Positions 11,996 to 23,410 of a DNA stretch of 64,000 nucleotides are shown here, one piece after another. Position 1 is the stretch's first letter; each line of letters begins with the position of its first letter. A program made the position numbers and the translations under genes. The notes under the pieces were generated by a model, which worked only from the letters and a program-made list of their open reading frames with translations, made no database searches and was not told the origin of the DNA. Source of the DNA: Pyrenula massariospora (Eukaryota; Ascomycota; Eurotiomycetes; Pyrenulales; Pyrenulaceae); assembly GCA_021030905.1 (NCBI GenBank), contig JAGFMI010000030.1, forward strand, positions 174,017 to 238,016, in the 5' to 3' direction.

Positions 11996-13270
11996 ATGCC
12001 TCCAGCTCCAGACATCCATGACTCCACCGATTGGCTCCCCACGCCTCTCGCTCCCTTGACCTCCCTGGATGCCGCTCTCCGCTGTCAGATTTGCAAGGAC
12101 TTCTTTGACACTCCCGTCATTACATCGTGCTGCCACACATTCTGTTCATTGTGTATACGGCGATGCCTGAGCAACGAAGGGAAATGTCCTGCGTGTCGAA
12201 GCAACGATCAGGCGTTGAAGCTACGGCGTAACTGGGCAGTCGAGGAACTCGTGGTAGCCTTTTCAAGAGGAAGGGAAGAATTGCTAAACTTTGGTCGTCA
12301 GGCTGCAGAACAACGAGCGGAATTCGATGAGCCGCCTCAAAAGCGCAGGAAGTTGAAGGCGGATCCCGAACGCCATGAACATCCACCGAACGCCAATGGC
12401 CGAACCACACGCTCGCAAAGCAGGCGCAGTGTGAACACCAGCAATGATGACGAAGAGTACGTCGTGGAAGACAGTGAAGATGAGTCGGTAGAGGAACCGC
12501 AAAGAGCGCCTCTGGCTGAACCAGATGATGGCTTAGTTGCATGTCCGGGATGTTCCAAACGCATGAAGGCCGAAGAAGTCTTTGCGCATCTCGACCGGTG
12601 CACCAGCGCAAGCAGCCTCTCGGATCTAAACGAGAATCGCCCGCACAACGGTGCATTCGAATCGATGTCAATTGCCTCCGTGATTACACCGGTGCAGCAG
12701 AACCGGGAACGATTACCGACTATAAGCTACTCGTTACTCAAAGAGAGCGCCTTGAGGAAGAAGATGCGAGAGCTTGGCATATCGGACGCGGGCTCTCGAC
12801 AGCTCCTACAAAAGCGACATACTGAATGGGTGAACCTATGGAACGCGGATTGTGACTCCTGGCATCCAAAATCAAAGCGGGAGCTGCTACGTGATCTAGA
12901 CACATGGGAACGAACGCAAGGCGGTAAAGCCCCTGACCAGTCGATGTCGAGGGATGGGCAAGTCGTTATGAGTAAGGACTTCGACGGAGCAGGTTGGTCG
13001 AAAGGGCATGACAATGATTTCAAACGTCTGATTGAAGACGCACGTAGAAAAAGAGTGACAAAGAGCGCTGAAGCAAGTCCAGCGCAAGTTGATAGGCAGT
13101 CAGTAGGAATTCCGGCGAAGGACGACTCTGAACACGCTGCAGAGTTGGATCGAAATGAGCCCGCGCCATCAGACACCGCTAATCTACATAAGCCTTACCT
13201 TATCGACATGTCCCGAGAAAACGATCTTACACCCAGTCAAAGGGCGAATACTGAGGATGTGGCGGCCTAG
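11996..13270 (+). CDS. RAD18: Postreplication repair E3 ubiquitin ligase RAD18
   Basis: A single exon encodes 424 residues. The start is the ATG at 11996; the frame is open slightly further upstream, but without another ATG. Rad18 works with the E2 Rad6 to monoubiquitinate PCNA at stalled replication forks, opening translesion synthesis and error-free bypass. A C3HC4 RING occupies residues 30-67 (CQIC, CCHTFC, CIRRC, CPAC). A UBZ4-type zinc finger follows at about 175-200 (CPGCSKRMKAEEVFAHLDRC). A SAP-like DNA-binding helix pair lies at about 238-285 (LLKESALRKKMRELGI, LWNADCDSW). The ordering and length match the fungal orthologue (Neurospora UVS-2). Acidic and basic linkers separate the domains. 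The gene converges on CHM7. Confidence 0.95.
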   Translation: MPPAPDIHDSTDWLPTPLAPLTSLDAALRCQICKDFFDTPVITSCCHTFCSLCIRRCLSNEGKCPACRSNDQALKLRRNWAVEELVVAFSRGREELLNFGRQAAEQRAEFDEPPQKRRKLKADPERHEHPPNANGRTTRSQSRRSVNTSNDDEEYVVEDSEDESVEEPQRAPLAEPDDGLVACPGCSKRMKAEEVFAHLDRCTSASSLSDLNENRPHNGAFESMSIASVITPVQQNRERLPTISYSLLKESALRKKMRELGISDAGSRQLLQKRHTEWVNLWNADCDSWHPKSKRELLRDLDTWERTQGGKAPDQSMSRDGQVVMSKDFDGAGWSKGHDNDFKRLIEDARRKRVTKSAEASPAQVDRQSVGIPAKDDSEHAAELDRNEPAPSDTANLHKPYLIDMSRENDLTPSQRANTEDVAA

Positions 13271-13351
13271 CTGTATGCTACATCAAACACAAAGCATAGC
13301 TTTACAGGCTCGTAAATATCATTCATCGTTCAAATAACAAATTTAGTTCTT

Positions 13352-14880
13352 TTATCCTTTCTCCGGTTCTGCCTGCTTTTTGGCGTCCAAATCCATTCTT
13401 TCGAGTTTCTCTATACTCTCAGTAAGAACATTACTGGTTTCTTCCTCCGAAACAGGCTTGTGCTGATCTAACTCTTCCAATCGTCTCCTCGTCTTCTCTG
13501 CCTCCTTTTCCTCCGCCTTCCGTCTCGCCTCCTTCTCCCGCTCCTCTCTCTCTCTCTTTTGCTCCCTTTCCAACCCTTCCAACTCCTCGTCGATCTGGTC
13601 TTCGTCGACCTGATTCGTTATTGTACCTTCGTTGATGATTTGCGTAACTTCACTCGTCTTTGTCATTTCCTCGCGAAGATCTTCAACGACGTCCTCCACA
13701 CGCTCGGCGCCGCCAATCTGCTTGTTGAGGCCCTTTAGCACTCCTGCGCTGGCTTCCATCGCTCGGACGATCTCGACCTGGTCGGCTGCTTGCTCGATCT
13801 TACTGAAGACTTCTTCTAGCTGATGCAGGCTGTCTGATCGTTGTTGAAGAGTTTTTTCTGCTAATTTTTTCGATTTCAGGGCCGAGAGCGCAGAGGTCTT
13901 GTTTCCATCTATGATAGCCATGGAGGCAGTGGAACGTAGATTGGAAATGCGAGTATCCATTGCGGTACACTGGGACGTGAGCCGTGAGATGAGTGTTTTG
14001 AGGGAGGCGATCGTGGTGTCTTGCTTGGTGATTGGTTCAGGTTTCGTAAATGTTGGATCTTTGAATTTAACTGTCTATCCGCTATGAATATGACATCGTG
14101 CGGAAGCGCTGGTGAGCTAGGAAACTTACCTTTCCATCGCAAGAAAGCACTCCTCTGTCTCTCTCTAGATATCTTAGTAGGACTCTCATATCAAGATCTG
14201 AGACTGGAGTTTGCAAATTCAGGATACACGAGATCTCAGCTCGGAATGTCTCTATGTCCATGACACGATCAGTAGCCTTGTTGGAGTGTGCCTCAACACT
14301 TCGAGTCACTAGGCTTCCAACATCATCTAGATTGGCAAGCACTGCGAGGCTACCTGCTTTTAACGTTGGTTCATTACCTTCATAGCCTGTTCCAGCCAGA
14401 CCGATCTGACGAAGCCCCCAATTCAGTATCTGCCAGGGACTCAGCAGCCATCGCCTACTGTATATACTTTCTTTTAAGTCGATGAAGTCTTGTACAGGTA
14501 GCATAGCGCCTTTGCGCATCGTCTCGTCCAAGACGGCGTTCAAGCCCAGAGGGCGGCCGAGCTTAGAGTCATTCAGAGCTCTTGCCAACTCCTCTCCGGT
14601 CTGGAGGACGAAGAGATTGTTGCCTGTTTGGGTCGAGGGTGAAGGAACAAGACCAGCTCGTGTAGCATGTGTGAGAGCCGCTTCCCAGGCAGATATGTTG
14701 GCTGCGTAGCCATCTGGGTTTGTGGTACGCTGTATCCTGAGATCCGAATACAGGGATGGTAAGCGGGATCTGTAGCACTCGTTAGCTGCCGTTGATCTGG
14801 GTCAAAGGTGTACAGTATGGGTCTACCAGCCTTCGGAATGAATCTTCATGCTCAAGGATGTAGGTCAGGAGATCAGACAT
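13352..14880 (-). CDS. CHM7: ESCRT-III-like nuclear envelope protein CHM7 (CHMP7)
   Basis: Exons 14880-14831, 14769-14130 and 14074-13352 give 470 residues. Chm7/CHMP7 recruits the ESCRT machinery to the inner nuclear membrane for pore surveillance and envelope sealing. The N-terminal half (SLYSDLRIQRTTNPDGY, ANISAWEAALTHATRAG) is the winged-helix region of CHMP7. The C-terminal half is a Snf7 fold, with long charged helices from about residue 250 (ISNLRSTASMAIIDGNKTSA, QLEEVFSKIEQAADQVEIV). The second intron is a clear GTAAGT-AG intron. The first junction keeps phase only if the donor is GC (AAG/GCTGGT) rather than GT. An in-frame GT at 14826 would put the next exon out of frame. The start is 292 bp from that of POL32, head to head. 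Confidence 0.85.
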
Positions 14881-15172
14881 GATCAAAATGCTAACAGCTT
14901 GTAAATCGTTTCCGCATCACTCCGAATTCAAAATTGCGTTTCCCACCTCTCTGGCAGCATTCTTCGGTGGTAGATGAAGCCTTGGTGTTCATCCGCAACA
15001 ACGCGTAGACCCTGGCGCGGATGCCTCTTATCGATAGCATCCCGGTCAATTTCTTATCGATAACAAGCGTCCGCGGCAATTAACGCGTCGTTTGGTATCG
15101 CGCGTTTGGGTCCAGAGAAGAATGATTTGGCAACGTCCCGACTTCTAGGCTTTGCAAGTACCGACCCACGAA
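14881..15172. promoter_or_regulatory. Shared CHM7-POL32 bidirectional promoter
   Basis: Only 292 bp separate two opposite start codons, so both promoters must fit here. The tract contains a short palindromic stretch, TTATCGATAA, near 15053-15062. No TATA box is obvious. The promoter role follows from geometry, not from a recognised element. Confidence 0.6.
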
Positions 15173-16895
15173 ATGGCAGTTGACTACATCTCTCATCTAG
15201 CCGCAGCAGTCTTAAGTGACCAACGCACGGTATGTCAGGCTCGATTCCAAGTTCATGATTAACTAACATTGACCCCAGGTTACCTACCGGACCTTGGCGA
15301 GATCTCTGAAATGCCACAGCAATGCTGCTAAGAGAATGCTTTTTGATTTTTACCAGCGAGAAAATTCAAAGAATTCCGCGTCTGTCCATGCGACATACTT
15401 GATATGCGGTCAGAGACGTCTACCTGAACAAGCCACAGTACTTCCAAGCCAGAATGGAACCAGCGGAGATGTTAGCATGGACCCGCCCCCCAGCAGTCCT
15501 CCCTTTAGCAGCTCCATGCCAGCAGGTACTCAGGAGAACGGTTCAAATGTGGCAGAGATCCCATGTCGCACCATCACTTTGGTCAGAGAAGAAGATCTTG
15601 AAGGTTTGAATTTCGAGGATGTAACATAATACAGATTTACCTAATTGCCGTTGTAGACGTGAAGCAAAGTTACTCAGTTATCTCATCAATACACATATAC
15701 AGCCTGGAGCCTGCTCCTATTGCAGACTTGCGTCTTCTCAATGACTGCAACCGCGAAATTTTCAATAACTTCTTCGTCAATGAAGATCCTCAAAGTCAGA
15801 ATCAAATTTACGGAGTAATTCACAACAAGAATGTCAAGGTATGAACATGCAGATTCTCCAATGGTGGAACACGAATTGACATCAATTCCAGAGACGTACA
15901 GGTCAACTACCACCTCCGCCTCCGGCAGCAGCGGCAACTACCCAATTGAAGGCATCGAAATTTTTGGCGAATACGCCGGCATCAAACCCAACACAAGCAA
16001 CGTCCAAACCAGCTCTCAAACGTAACGACTCACAGACCTCTTTATCTCGACCAGGCTCCTCGACCAGCAAATCCGATACTAAGCCAACGCAGCCTTCAAA
16101 GCCCAGTACCCTCAAAAGGGACAGCTCAGACATCTTCAAGTCTTTCTCGAAGGCTAAAGATAAGCCTAAACCTCAGAGTAAGGCGGCTGACACAGGCTCG
16201 AGCACCACAACGCCTGTAGATTCGGCAGCCGAAGATAGTAAGCTGCTTCCTACATCATGCTTACCTTTACTGACGTACAAATAACAGCTCCCATGAAAGA
16301 CACCGCTTCCGACGAAGGCTCTGATGACGAATCTGCCTTCCTTGGTTCTACAAACAAGAGATCTAGCTCTAGTCGCCCGTCGCGACAGGAACGCGAAGCT
16401 AAGCTCCGGAAGATGATGGATGATAGTGAGGACGACGAACCCATGCCGAGCGCTCAGGCTACTGCAGCTCGCCATAAGAACAAGACAGAGCATACTCCTG
16501 CTTCTGCCTCCCGACCCTCCACCGCATCCACAAACCCGCCAGCAGTTGTCAGCAATGATGATGAACCAGCCGAATGGTCCGCTTCGGATGACGAGGATGC
16601 TCCAAAAGCGCAACCTGCAGAGGCTCCTGTAGCGACCGGGCCGCCAAGACGTCGACGGGGCCGCCGGCAGGTGATGAAGAAGCGTACCACAAAGGATGAG
16701 CATGGCTATCTCGTAACCAAAGAAGAGCCCGTGTGGGAAAGTTTCTCCGAAGACGAACCAGTGCCAGCACCCTCGCTCAGGGCGAAGCCAGTAGCTGCGA
16801 GTAACGAGCTGAAGACAAAGAAGGAGACGAAGCTAACAGCAGGGCCCAAGAAAGGGGGTGGTGGGAATATCATGAGCTTTTTTTCGAAAAAGTAG
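15173..16895 (+). CDS. POL32: DNA polymerase delta subunit 3 (Pol32/Cdc27)
   Basis: Exons 15173-15229, 15279-15603, 15657-15838, 15892-16237 and 16288-16895 give 505 residues, with all junctions in phase. Pol32 links DNA polymerase delta, and also Pol zeta, to PCNA. It is needed for processive lagging-strand synthesis, translesion synthesis and break-induced replication. The N-terminus (MAVDYISHLAAAVLSDQRTV) and the winged-helix segment through residue 190 (DLRLLNDCNREIFNNFF) bind the small polymerase subunit. The rest is low-complexity and charged, with KRRTG just after the globular part. The last nine residues, NIMSFFSKK, form a PCNA-interacting peptide with Ile and two Phe in register but without the usual Gln. 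Its neighbour RAD18 ubiquitinates the same clamp, PCNA. Confidence 0.93.
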
Positions 16896-17512
16896 GAGGT
16901 CCAGGGGCTAATCAAGATACGAAGATGAGGCGTCCACTGGGGATTCTTGGTGATGTTCTCGAAGCTGATTTCCGGTTCGGTATCATCATTTTAGAGAGCT
17001 ACATGTCTGGCCGTGGTGTTAGAATACTTTTTACACTTCGTGGCCAGTCTCAATGCTTCTTCGTGTGAAACAATTTCTCCGACCCGCATACTAGCCATGG
17101 CGTGGTATGGAATAATCTGTGCCCAAGTCATCAGCCTTGAGGCCTTCATTGGTAGGACATGTGCCATTGTAGAAAGGGTTCATAAAGGTCTTGAGTTTCG
17201 ACTTGGGCGTGGATTAGCTTCGGAGAGGTCTATTTCGAGGGTTTGTTGGAGGCCCCGCAGATGCACTGCGTCCCTTTGGTGCCTCCCGCGCCTCCGCCGA
17301 TCGCTGATCTTCACGTGCAAGAAATCCACTTCTCTCTCTCGAACTCGCAAAACGTCTCCGGCTGCCCTTTCGAACACATGCAAGCTGAATACCGGTGATT
17401 GTGGCCCAGACCGGCTCCCCACTCGAGCGGCTTCGGGTGCGCTGCGACGCAGATCCTGGTCCTCAGACTGTCTGTCGAGCTCTTTCGGATTTCCTTTTCG
17501 CCCTTCTCCACC
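16896..17512. other. SNF4 upstream region
   Basis: About 600 bp between the POL32 stop and the SNF4 start, pyrimidine-rich over the last 150 bp as expected for a fungal 5' leader. A long opposite-strand frame crosses this tract and the first SNF4 exons, but its translation has no domain content. Confidence 0.45.
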
Positions 17513-18965
17513 ATGGCCGACGGCATCAGGCATATGACGCCGACTCCAACAAATAGTCTGCCTCCAGGTACCGGTCACGAGGGCAGATTTGTACAGCCGT
17601 CTTCCTATCTTCGCCGGCCTCGAACAAAGTCGCGTCCAATGACACCCGCCCAGCCTGAAAGACCAATTGACCGCGATGAGCGACAGGGTTTGGTGAGCTT
17701 GCTTGCTTTTTCCACGCTGATACCCCCACGAGCTTCGTACGAGCTGCGTGGTTCGGCCTGCCGACCCAGGACTAGCTGTGAATATAGTCTTAATGGTCTG
17801 ATCGCTGATCCTGAATGTGTGTAGAAAGCCATTCGAGATTTCCTCAAGGTCCGCACCAGCCATGATGTCCTCCCGCTCAGTTTTCGGTTGATCATCTTCG
17901 ATACCGGCCTGACCGTGAAGGAGAGCCTGAACTTGATGGTACAAAATGGTACGGCAGGACAACTTCAGAACGCAGCAGGCCACGTTCACGATTCATGCTA
18001 ATATTTCTGTCGGGCAGGGATTGTATCGGCACCTCTATGGGACTCGCACACGTCCACCTTTGCGGGCCTCCTTACGACTTCCGACTACATGAATGTTGTA
18101 CAATATTATTGGCAACATCCGGCCGCCTTGTCTCAGATAGACAATTTTTTGTTGAGCAATCTGAGAGGTAGGTCAAGAGCTCGAGCAAGGAATACGGCTG
18201 ATAGCTGAGGTCAGATGTTGAGCGAGCAATTGGAGTGGTTCCACCAGAGACCGTCGCTGTCGACCCTGAGAAGCCGCTCTATCAGGCGTGCCGCAAGATG
18301 CTTCTCTCTAGGGCTCGCCGAATACCTTTAATTTCTACAGACAGCCAGACGGGTCGTCCCTACGTAGTCAGCGTTGTTACCCAGTATCGTATCCTCAAGT
18401 TTATTGCCGTGAATCTTGATATAACATCAAAACTACGAAAGCCGCTCCGGGAGATTCGTCTTGGAACGTTCGAAAAGCTGTCATCTGCCTCGATGGAGAC
18501 TCCGGTCATCGACGTGATTAACGAAATGGTCTACCGAAGCATCAGTAGCGTTCCCATTGTCACAGCTGAAGGTGTGTGAAATGCTGTCTAGTCGGGGGTT
18601 TGTCCAGCTCACTTTTATAGGCGTTGTCATGAATGTCTTTGAGGCTGTTGATGTGATTATGCTAATCAAGGGTGGAAATTATGCTGATCTAGAGCTGACT
18701 GTTGGAGAAGCCCTTCTCAAGCGCCCTCCTGTATATATCTTTGCCCAAGTCTTGAATTGACCTAACATCGGTACAGGACTATCCAGGTATCTACACCTGC
18801 TCTCTTGAGGACGGGCTGGATACTATATTTGAAACTATACGGCGGTCTCGGGTTCACAGGCTAGTGGTCATTGATGACCATTACATGCTTAGAGGTGTCC
18901 TTTCTCTGAGCGACATTCTCGAGTATCTTCTACTGGAAGGTGAACACGATCACGAGGATACATGA
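17513..18965 (+). CDS. SNF4: AMPK/Snf1 kinase gamma subunit
   Basis: Six exons, 17513-17692, 17825-17948, 18018-18167, 18215-18571, 18621-18730 and 18777-18965, give 369 residues in phase. Snf4 is the nucleotide-sensing regulatory subunit of the Snf1/AMPK complex and activates the kinase when energy or glucose is low. After a Pro/Ser-rich N-terminal extension of about 60 residues, four CBS motifs follow. Landmarks are IRDFLKVRTSHDVLPLSFRL, GIVSAPLWDSHTSTFAGLLT, ACRKMLLSRARRIPLIS, MVYRSISSVPIV and HRLVVIDDHYMLRGVLSLSD. The length is slightly above yeast Snf4 (322) because of the extension. The gene is intact, and the assignment is secure. Confidence 0.95.
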
Positions 18966-19499
18966 AGCAATGACCTGCATATCTTGCGTTTGAGCGCTGT
19001 TGCTCTAGAATTTTATGCGGCAGCGGACCGACCAGAATAAGGTAGTATGGTGCCGTCTAAGGTTGCATTTGATTGTTGATCGGACTCTAAAGGAACATTG
19101 TATACACCGGTTCTTGCAGCTGGTAGGAGGAGACCATGGAGTGCTCATGCATCTTGGCAGAGCTTGAAGACCTCACGGTACTTAAAGATCACTTGTCCAG
19201 GTTCTGCGTAGAAATGAGATTTTCCCGAGCTGGAATTTCGAGCTGTTCTGCTGACACATATCCACATGGGTAGCGACTTGCTTTCGGACACCAACTGTGC
19301 AACCTTCAAGAGTCGGAGACAACTTAACAGTCATGGTGAGTAGAAGGCGCAATCATGGAGCGAGCCTTCCCCAGGGCATCTCAGAATCATGTCAAAGTTT
19401 GCGCGCTTCGATAATACTTGAAGTTCAATGTCTGGCGACTTTTATCGGGTACTCTTTATCAAACCTCTCTGCATTTATTGTTCTTCGGTCTTGTCCACG
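18966..19499. other. Intergenic region
   Basis: About 530 bp between SNF4 and the Ser-rich hypothetical gene. It contains only short frames and no recognisable motif. Confidence 0.4.
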
Positions 19500-20234
19500 A
19501 TGCATTCTAAAATAAAGGTAGCTGTTAGAGCGCTCATGCTAAAGAAACTGAGTGAGTCATTCACGAGGCGATCATCAGAAACCTGCCAGCAGGTTATGAG
19601 TCTCGCGGATCCCTCTCAAACAGGGACACCGGAATCTGCATCTCCATCAATCACATCTAAGCTACCATGGTCATCCATAAGATCCTCCTCCGACGATATA
19701 TCACAATGCTTCACCTCTGGGGTATCGAACACGGCATCTTCGTTGGGCACGAGACTACCATTACGAGTCTATCCAACCACTCCAATTTCCAAAAATCCTT
19801 CTGAGCCGGACTCGCTAAGCATGGCCTCGCCATCGATGAATCTTCGGTCCCCAAGCCTTCACGATCCGGTGATGACAGCACAGTCAGGTGGAAGCACACC
19901 TTTCGACTTGTCACCACAAATTTCAAGGCTGGGAGATACACCAGTGCTTGAAGAATTGATCATTCCGGATCACTCAAGAGTCCCGTCCTGGGACGAACCA
20001 CGTCCTTCAGCCGACGATTATCAAATAGCACTAAACCTTCTACGTGCTGGGCCTCCACGTTTATGCACGCCAAAGTCCATGCGAAGCAGACCTCAATCCC
20101 ACAACTTCCTCACTCTTAGAGTGTCACGCTCATCCGCAACCTCTGTGAGGACTTTGGTCGATCCCGCTTTTAGAGGACTTCGTCATTTGAGGCCCTCGAA
20201 GAGAGCTGTGTCCTCAAGTAAGCATGCTGTCTAG
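19500..20234 (+). CDS. Ser/Pro-rich hypothetical protein
   Basis: A single open frame of 244 residues from the ATG at 19500; the frame extends 72 bp further upstream without another clear start. The composition is Ser, Pro and Thr rich with regular SP/TP sites (PSLHDPVMTAQSGGSTPF, LSPQISRLGDTPVLEELIIP), suggesting a disordered phosphoprotein. There is no signal peptide, membrane segment or known domain. It lies on the same strand as SNF4, 535 bp downstream. The long unbroken frame with coherent composition supports coding. Absence of any family match leaves it as a lineage-specific candidate. Confidence 0.4.
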   Translation: MHSKIKVAVRALMLKKLSESFTRRSSETCQQVMSLADPSQTGTPESASPSITSKLPWSSIRSSSDDISQCFTSGVSNTASSLGTRLPLRVYPTTPISKNPSEPDSLSMASPSMNLRSPSLHDPVMTAQSGGSTPFDLSPQISRLGDTPVLEELIIPDHSRVPSWDEPRPSADDYQIALNLLRAGPPRLCTPKSMRSRPQSHNFLTLRVSRSSATSVRTLVDPAFRGLRHLRPSKRAVSSSKHAV

Positions 20235-21135
20235 TATAATCCAAATCTCTCTGTTAATTCTTTTTCAGCCTGATCTCTGTAACGCTCGCAACAAGTACAC
20301 CAACAGGCTCACAATTCCCTCAGAGACCAACGCTCCTTCAATAACCTAAGAATTGCTTGGCCCTCTTGTCGCGTATATGAAGGCTGATCTGTTTACGACC
20401 TCCGCTCCTCTGAATCGTGAGCCCAGGTGGTGTCAATCATACAGCTCAATTCTGACACTGGTGACTGGAGATCTTCACATTGTTGAACCTATGCCTAGGA
20501 TTGAATAGTGAGCGCAGCGGGCGGCGCAGAGAAGAACTGTGTTGGGCTAGCAAATGGGTGGTTAGAATTCCGGTTGTTCTATCGCTAGCTGTAGAGATAT
20601 TAGTTCAAATCACATGCCATAAGACGTCGATGATCTCTTCTGTAACCTGAAAAATACTTCACTCTTATTGTTCATCACCGTCTTGCTTAATTGTTACGAT
20701 TTGATCTAGCCGTAAGCGCTTGCTTTTCGGCTTCTATCATGATCAGATAGCCATGTTGGCTTTAACGTGGAGTAGATATCTACAGCCCGATCGCGGCAAC
20801 TTACCTCCGTATTTCCTTGTTGGCTAGCGCCACATGTTAGGCTTAACATGCTACAAAAGAGCAGCAAAGCTCTCGTAAGATGGTTGACAACACGTCATAT
20901 TGTTTGGGTGCGAAACGTAAATTTGTCAGTATGAATCTCATTTCAGTAACGGAGCAGGCGAACATCGGCCTCAGGTTCTCAGAGTTGGCTCGCTCGATGG
21001 AGACGCCTCCTGCTCACTCGGGGATAGTTCAGCCTCGTTGATTTCAGCTTTTGTGCAACGTAGAGGTGCTCATGATGGATTCTTCACCTCGGGCGGAATT
21101 CATCTTTTTCTTGTTTAGGACTATCAACTTGTCGC
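20235..21135. other. Intergenic region without recognised content
   Basis: Nine hundred bases with stops in all frames at short spacing. I see no gene, repeat or RNA element. Confidence 0.45.
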
Positions 21136-22900
21136 ATGATTTTGAGTATGGACGACGTATGGGAGGCTCGGATATGTGAAGGTTGCTCGTTACCAGCCGA
21201 ATTCCGGAACGAGCTTTATCTCCCAACCATTTTCATAGCTGAGGTCCTTGATCAAGAGGATAATGGCTTGATAACACATACGTTTGGTGTGGATCGAAGC
21301 TCGCTGGAACGGCATTCTGTGCTCCTACGAAGAGGTAGAGGAAGACATGTTGTCACATCACGAGTGATATTCATTTCGAATATTTCTTTGCTTGACTCCT
21401 CGAAATCTTCGCCTGTCTTGTCGCAGCGATCTGACATTCGGATATCTTCTTTGAAAGAAGTCGAAAATTATTTGGATCTTCCGCCGGAGCTTTGGGGCTA
21501 TTGGAGATGGCGTCAGAACGGACGGGTACGACAGGGCATCGACGATGGGAGATTCTCGTCGCTTTGGTGGCAAACTCAGCTCAGTACTGGCGATCGAGCT
21601 CATTCTACGCTTTCGAAGCTTCAGTACTCTGCGCAATCATCCCCACAGTTCTGTGCCTTGACAATCCCAGTAACAGCATTGTCGGACTGGGAACATGGTA
21701 AACCGGTAACTTTCTTCCCACGATTTTCTTACCACGACGACACACCGTATTCGCCCTTGAGTCTTATTAGTCGCCGCCAATACTGGCTGGATGCATGTGA
21801 AGACCTGGTTGTCCATGAGCTTAAACCGTCGGAAGACTCTCAGGTGCATTCTAGTTTGATAGGTTCTAGCCGTCGTTTACAAACTTACGGGCTAATGAGC
21901 TATAGTTGTTGTCTTCCGGAACATTGAGACAATTTTCGACAACTCATGTAGTCTGATGTCGGACGTTTGGGGGAAAAAATTCCTCAATGTCAACCGTACG
22001 GAGTCATGGAGCTCCACTCAACTTCAAGGACCATCGCGCACAAGTACGGCAGATCTTTTCGACAACATTGTGGGCTTTCTGGCTGCGAAAGAGGCTGTTA
22101 AATATAATGTCAACATTGTGCTTATTCTGTGGCTCCTGAATCGCGTCGTACCGTATCTCCAAGCTATGCTTTCATTTGAGATATGGATCATGTCAGCTGA
22201 AGTGTCGATACCGAAGGTAGAACGCGAGAACGAGCTAATCAAAATGCGAGGACACTTGGGAAGATTCGAAGAGAAACTCTACAGCATGAAGGGCTGCATT
22301 ACTTCGGCTAGCAGCCAAGTTGACCAAATTTTAAATTCTTTGCATGAGACCGACGGCGCTGAGGATCTGCATGCCAACGCAAACGAGCTCAGGGAATTAA
22401 TCAGCCGATTTGAAATAGAATGGGCTAAATCGCAAGAACTTGTCAAGCAATACAAGGCTAATCTGAATAATGAACTTCAGGTGGAACTTACTAATCTCCA
22501 AATACAGGAGAGTCGACAAGCAATGGCTCAAGCAGACACGATGGCAAAGCTTACAGTTCTGGCCTTCATCTTCATTCCTATTAGCGCCGTCGCTGGCATA
22601 TTTGGCATGAATGTAAAAGAGATTCAAGACTCTCGCTTGTGGATGTTTGGCGCAACAGCCGGTGCAGTGGTTGGTGGGACTCTCTTTTTGGCGTCCTGGG
22701 GGACTGTTCTGTCCTTTTTGACAGTCTTTCTCCATCGGATAGGCCTAGAGCATCGGCTTTTCAGGGATTTTTGGTTCTTTCGGTACGTTCTTGTTTCCCT
22801 GCTTTTCGTTTGGGTTCAAATGGCGCGGTTGAAATTACGCCTTCTGGATTGGAAGAGAGAAGGAGAGAATTTGCGGAAGTCGGATCGGGGAAGTACATAA
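21136..22900 (+). CDS. CorA-like Mg2+ transporter family membrane protein
   Basis: Two exons, 21136-21862 and 21906-22900, give 573 residues. The 43-nt intron has a GTTCTA donor, a GGCTAAT branch site and a CTATAG acceptor, and restores the frame exactly. CorA proteins are pentameric divalent-cation channels with a large cytosolic N-terminus and two C-terminal membrane helices. Here the second half has long amphipathic helices (ENELIKMRGHLGRFEEKLYS, EIEWAKSQELVKQYKANL). The first membrane helix is LTVLAFIFIPISAVAGIF, followed directly by the signature GMN at the pore mouth, then VKEIQD and a second helix (MFGATAGAVVGGTLFLASWG). The family is greatly expanded in filamentous ascomycetes, and many members are not shown to carry Mg2+. 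The start could also be the ATG at 21148. Confidence 0.8.
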
Positions 22901-23410
22901 CGGAGTTTTAAGCACAACGTGTGAGGTATCTTAGGAGCTGCGAGGTACAAATTAGGAAGGAGCTCGCTTTGCTGTCCTCAGCCAGTGCAAAATTCCGAAC
23001 CATCATCCTATGGAAGCTTTGGAACTATTGATAGACTGCGGCTCTAATGTAAATTTCTACCCGATAACTCTCCAGCAGTATATGGGGGGACCCAGCCTAC
23101 GTGCTCACCCTGTGGTCGATTAGCGCTCTGAGATAGAGCCTCGGTCCTTACAGCATCTAGAACTCGATTACAGCATTCTTCCGAAGTTGTTCTCTTTTAG
23201 CAAGCGGCGTCCACTGCCTTACTTTAGGAGTGCAGAGATTGACAAAGTAATGTTTCATACAGGCTGGATTAGCTAGCTGTCGCACAACGGTCTTCGGAAA
23301 GTATTTTTCATCTTGTGTTCACCGTAAAAAACACAACCGCATTCGATAAGTGTTCTTCTCTGTACGAGAGAAACGCATTCTTCACCGTCGAACCACTTTT
23401 ACCCAGCCTC
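22901..23410. other. Convergent intergenic region
   Basis: About 500 bp between the CorA-like stop and the isochorismatase stop, which converge. No additional feature is evident. Confidence 0.4.

Noticed and set aside
12120-12671. 183-residue minus-strand frame inside RAD18
   Set aside because: RAD18 is certain on the other strand, and the shadow crosses its RING domain.
17180-17989. 269-residue minus-strand frame opposite SNF4 exons
   Set aside because: It overlaps conserved SNF4 coding exons and introns, and its translation has no domain or coherent composition.
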